45,061 nucleotides of DNA from CAZXFH01 sp964640055 (GTDB lineage Bacteria; Fidelibacterota; UBA2242; JAFGTP01). Both the position numbers and the translations under genes were made by a program. The stretch covers positions 1-45,061 of the forward strand of contig CAZXFH010000027.1 of NCBI GenBank assembly GCA_964640055.1. Reading direction: 5' to 3'. Below, one piece after another: positions 43,377 through 45,061 of the stretch. The notes below the pieces were generated by a model, which made no database searches, was not told the origin of the DNA, and saw only the letters and a list, made by a program, of their open reading frames with translations. Position 1 is the first letter of the stretch. Every line of letters starts with the position of its first letter.

Positions 43377-43833
43377 AATTCTTTCGATTAAATAAAACAA
43401 GACATTAAAGATGCCTTAAAATCAGGATTACCAGGAATAGAAAAATGAGCTTGAGGAATTGGAGGGTATTCTGACGAGTTTTGATTATCTCTTATTAATA
43501 ATCGTTAATACAATGAAAAAGAACAGGGAAAAATAATTGTCACTACCCTGGAAATTCATGATTGACATCGATCAAACCCGGAAATTTGGTATTTACCTTT
43601 GGCGGCGAGATTTGATCTTCTCAGCGATAAAAAAGATGAAACAGTTGTTAACAGGCCAGGCAGATTACCGGGCCGGGAATCGCAACAAACACAACACCTA
43701 CAAATTATTCAGGTTAAATAAATTAACTTTATATTTGCGATAAATTTCCTATCTTTTTTATTTAGAAATTTAGTTTGACATTTTTATGATTTATGCTAAT
43801 ATTTCATGGGCAACAAAAACCGATGGAGTTCAC
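43377..43833. other. Intergenic region between IS and CsgG-like gene
   Basis: 457 bases with no confident gene. A short plus-strand frame after the IS ends in KDALKSGLPGIEK before a TGA at about 43445, which could be the tail of a gene cut by the element. The frame at 43537-43743 has random-looking composition. The right end holds the promoter listed next. Confidence 0.4.
43775..43802 (+). promoter_or_regulatory. Probable promoter of the CsgG-like gene
   Basis: A consensus TTGACA at 43775-43780 and TAATAT at 43797-43802 with a 16-base spacer. The start codon 43834 lies about 25 bases after the expected transcription start, with GGAG before it. Confidence 0.55.
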
Positions 43834-45027
43834 ATGATAAAGCACCTAAAAATTATGATACTGATATTGCTGTTTTCAATTATAGCTATGGCACAGACAC
43901 AAATTGCCGTATTGAATTTATTGGCCAAAAATGTTGCAGAAGGAGATGCCAGCGCCCTGAGCGATCGTTTAGCTATTGAGATGGTCCGGACCGGTAAATT
44001 CACAGTTATCGAACGCGAGCGGTTGAATGAAATCCTGGATGAACAGGGTTTTCAGATGAGTGGTTGTACCAGTGATGAGTGTATCGTACAGATCGGTCGC
44101 CTGGCCAATGTAGAGCAGGTGGTTGCCGGCAGTGTCAGCCGGGTCGGCACGGTTTATTCCATTGCCGCGCGCATTGTCAGCGTGGAGTCGGGACAGATTA
44201 TGCACATTGCTACCTATGATTATGAGGGTCGCATCGGGGAACTGTTAAAAACAGGCATGCGGGTAGTGGCAGAGGAATTAACAGGCTTACGTCTGCCGCC
44301 GCAATTTCCCTACCAACAACAGGCCACGCAACTGCAACCCAGCCCCCAGCAGCAAGCGACACAATCGGGCCGCGCGCTACCCCAATCCACACCTACTACT
44401 GATCCCCCCACACAATCCCGCCATCCCCGAACACAACCTTCCCCCACGATCAAGATACCGAAAATGCAGATCGGCGTAATCGGCGGGCTAATTGCCTCCG
44501 GGATCGTTGGTGAGGACGTGCGGGACGATGCAACCACCCGCCCGATGGGCTTGAATGGTGGTCTCTTAGCCAAATATTACGTAACCAACAGTATGGCTCT
44601 GCGGCTGGAAGCGCTCTACAGCCAGAAAGGATATGCCTTTCCCTCACCCTATGATGACAATATTCAGGTGCGGCACTTAAACGATTATGTGGAGTTACCC
44701 TTTCTGATTCAACTGGAATTTAACAATCAGGCCAGCTCTTTTGGCTATGTGAATTTCGGCGCCACACTGGGGACAGCCACCAAATATGAATACCAAATCT
44801 TTGATACGGAAAGAAATGAAGAACTAACCAAGGATGAATCCAGTGGACTCAATACCACTGAGTCGGTACTTACTTTGGGTGGCGGTATTTCCCTGGAAAA
44901 CAGTCTGTTTGCCGAGTTTCGGATGGATATGGGCATGACCTCTATCATAGACAGCAATGATCCGCCGGATGCACGCAATTTCAGCCTGACTATATTTTTC
45001 GGATATCAATTCCCGCTGGGGATTTAA
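43834..45027 (+). CDS. CsgG-domain / outer-membrane beta-barrel fusion
   Basis: 397 residues from ATG 43834, with GGAG upstream; a 16-residue extension is unlikely. Signal peptide ends at AMA-Q (20/21). Residues ~21-152 resemble the CsgG/curli-assembly and LpoB-like fold (IAVLNLLAKNV, LAIEMVRTGKFTVIERERLNEILDEQ, VEQVVAGSVSRVGTVYSIAARIV). There is no N-terminal lipid Cys. Residues ~155-210 are a Gln/Pro/Thr-rich linker. Residues ~211-397 look like a porin-like barrel (IGVIGGLIASG, LRLEALYSQKGYAF, LTIFFGYQFPLGI). It probably sits with the CsgG-like part in the periplasm. Partner and cargo unknown. Confidence 0.8.
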   Translation: MIKHLKIMILILLFSIIAMAQTQIAVLNLLAKNVAEGDASALSDRLAIEMVRTGKFTVIERERLNEILDEQGFQMSGCTSDECIVQIGRLANVEQVVAGSVSRVGTVYSIAARIVSVESGQIMHIATYDYEGRIGELLKTGMRVVAEELTGLRLPPQFPYQQQATQLQPSPQQQATQSGRALPQSTPTTDPPTQSRHPRTQPSPTIKIPKMQIGVIGGLIASGIVGEDVRDDATTRPMGLNGGLLAKYYVTNSMALRLEALYSQKGYAFPSPYDDNIQVRHLNDYVELPFLIQLEFNNQASSFGYVNFGATLGTATKYEYQIFDTERNEELTKDESSGLNTTESVLTLGGGISLENSLFAEFRMDMGMTSIIDSNDPPDARNFSLTIFFGYQFPLGI

Positions 45028-45061
45028 TTCCCGCGCTAAAAATATTATTTCACCCAAATAA

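Noticed and set aside
43537..43743. 68-codon frame before the CsgG-like gene
   Set aside because: Random-looking composition, no ribosome site; overlaps nothing informative.

Overview
The window looks like part of a metagenome-assembled or draft genome from the FCB superphylum or a neighbouring candidate phylum (Calditrichota, KSB1 or Marinimicrobia-like). The main reason is that several secreted proteins end in a Por/type IX-type C-terminal sorting domain with the NYPNPFNP-style motif, alongside SusD-free, lipoprotein-rich envelope operons. A 100-base run of N at 17982-18081 shows it is a scaffold join. The lineage is an inference; no rRNA or tRNA gene was seen.

Left part (1-9.7 kb): the 3' end of a large cadherin-like repeat surface protein, then a complete histidine operon in the order hisG-D-C-B-H-A-F-IE. 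Upstream of hisG I read a His-rich leader peptide (5 His among 22 codons), an 8-bp antiterminator and a 9-bp terminator with seven T. This is a classical ribosome-mediated his attenuator. HisB and HisIE are both bifunctional fusions, but the HisB phosphatase half has lost all four zinc ligands.

Middle part (9.7-25.5 kb): a reverse-strand lipid/envelope cluster (sugar epimerase-like SDR, CDP-alcohol phosphatidyltransferase, frameshifted gtrA). Next come a large secreted polysaccharide-deacetylase-like protein, a repeat-rich gene-free stretch with C5/G5 hairpins, a DUF1614 membrane protein, and an encapsulated ferritin with its encapsulin shell. After the scaffold gap lie a radical-SAM gene broken by an amber codon inside its Fe-S cluster motif, a second sorting-domain protein, an SGNH hydrolase, a class V aminotransferase and a GltS-like carrier.

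Metal operon (25.9-31.7 kb): an SmtB-type repressor with a visible operator, a P1B-4 (SPC/HEGST) metal-efflux ATPase, FeoB, a small Cys-rich protein and a DtxR-type protein whose winged helix is about ten residues short. It puts ferrous-iron import and transition-metal export in one apparent transcription unit, 8 kb from an iron-storing encapsulin.

Right part (32-45 kb): a PhaC-like alpha/beta hydrolase with a Cys nucleophile, an orphan phosphorothioate-dependent HNH restriction enzyme, a Spy-like lipoprotein, pdxA and a ybjQ-type gene. Four tightly packed reverse-strand envelope genes follow, headed by an unusual metallopeptidase-TolB propeller-Omp85 barrel protein. The end holds a TrmH-type RNA methyltransferase, an IS200-like element with identical hairpins at both ends, and a CsgG-domain/beta-barrel fusion.
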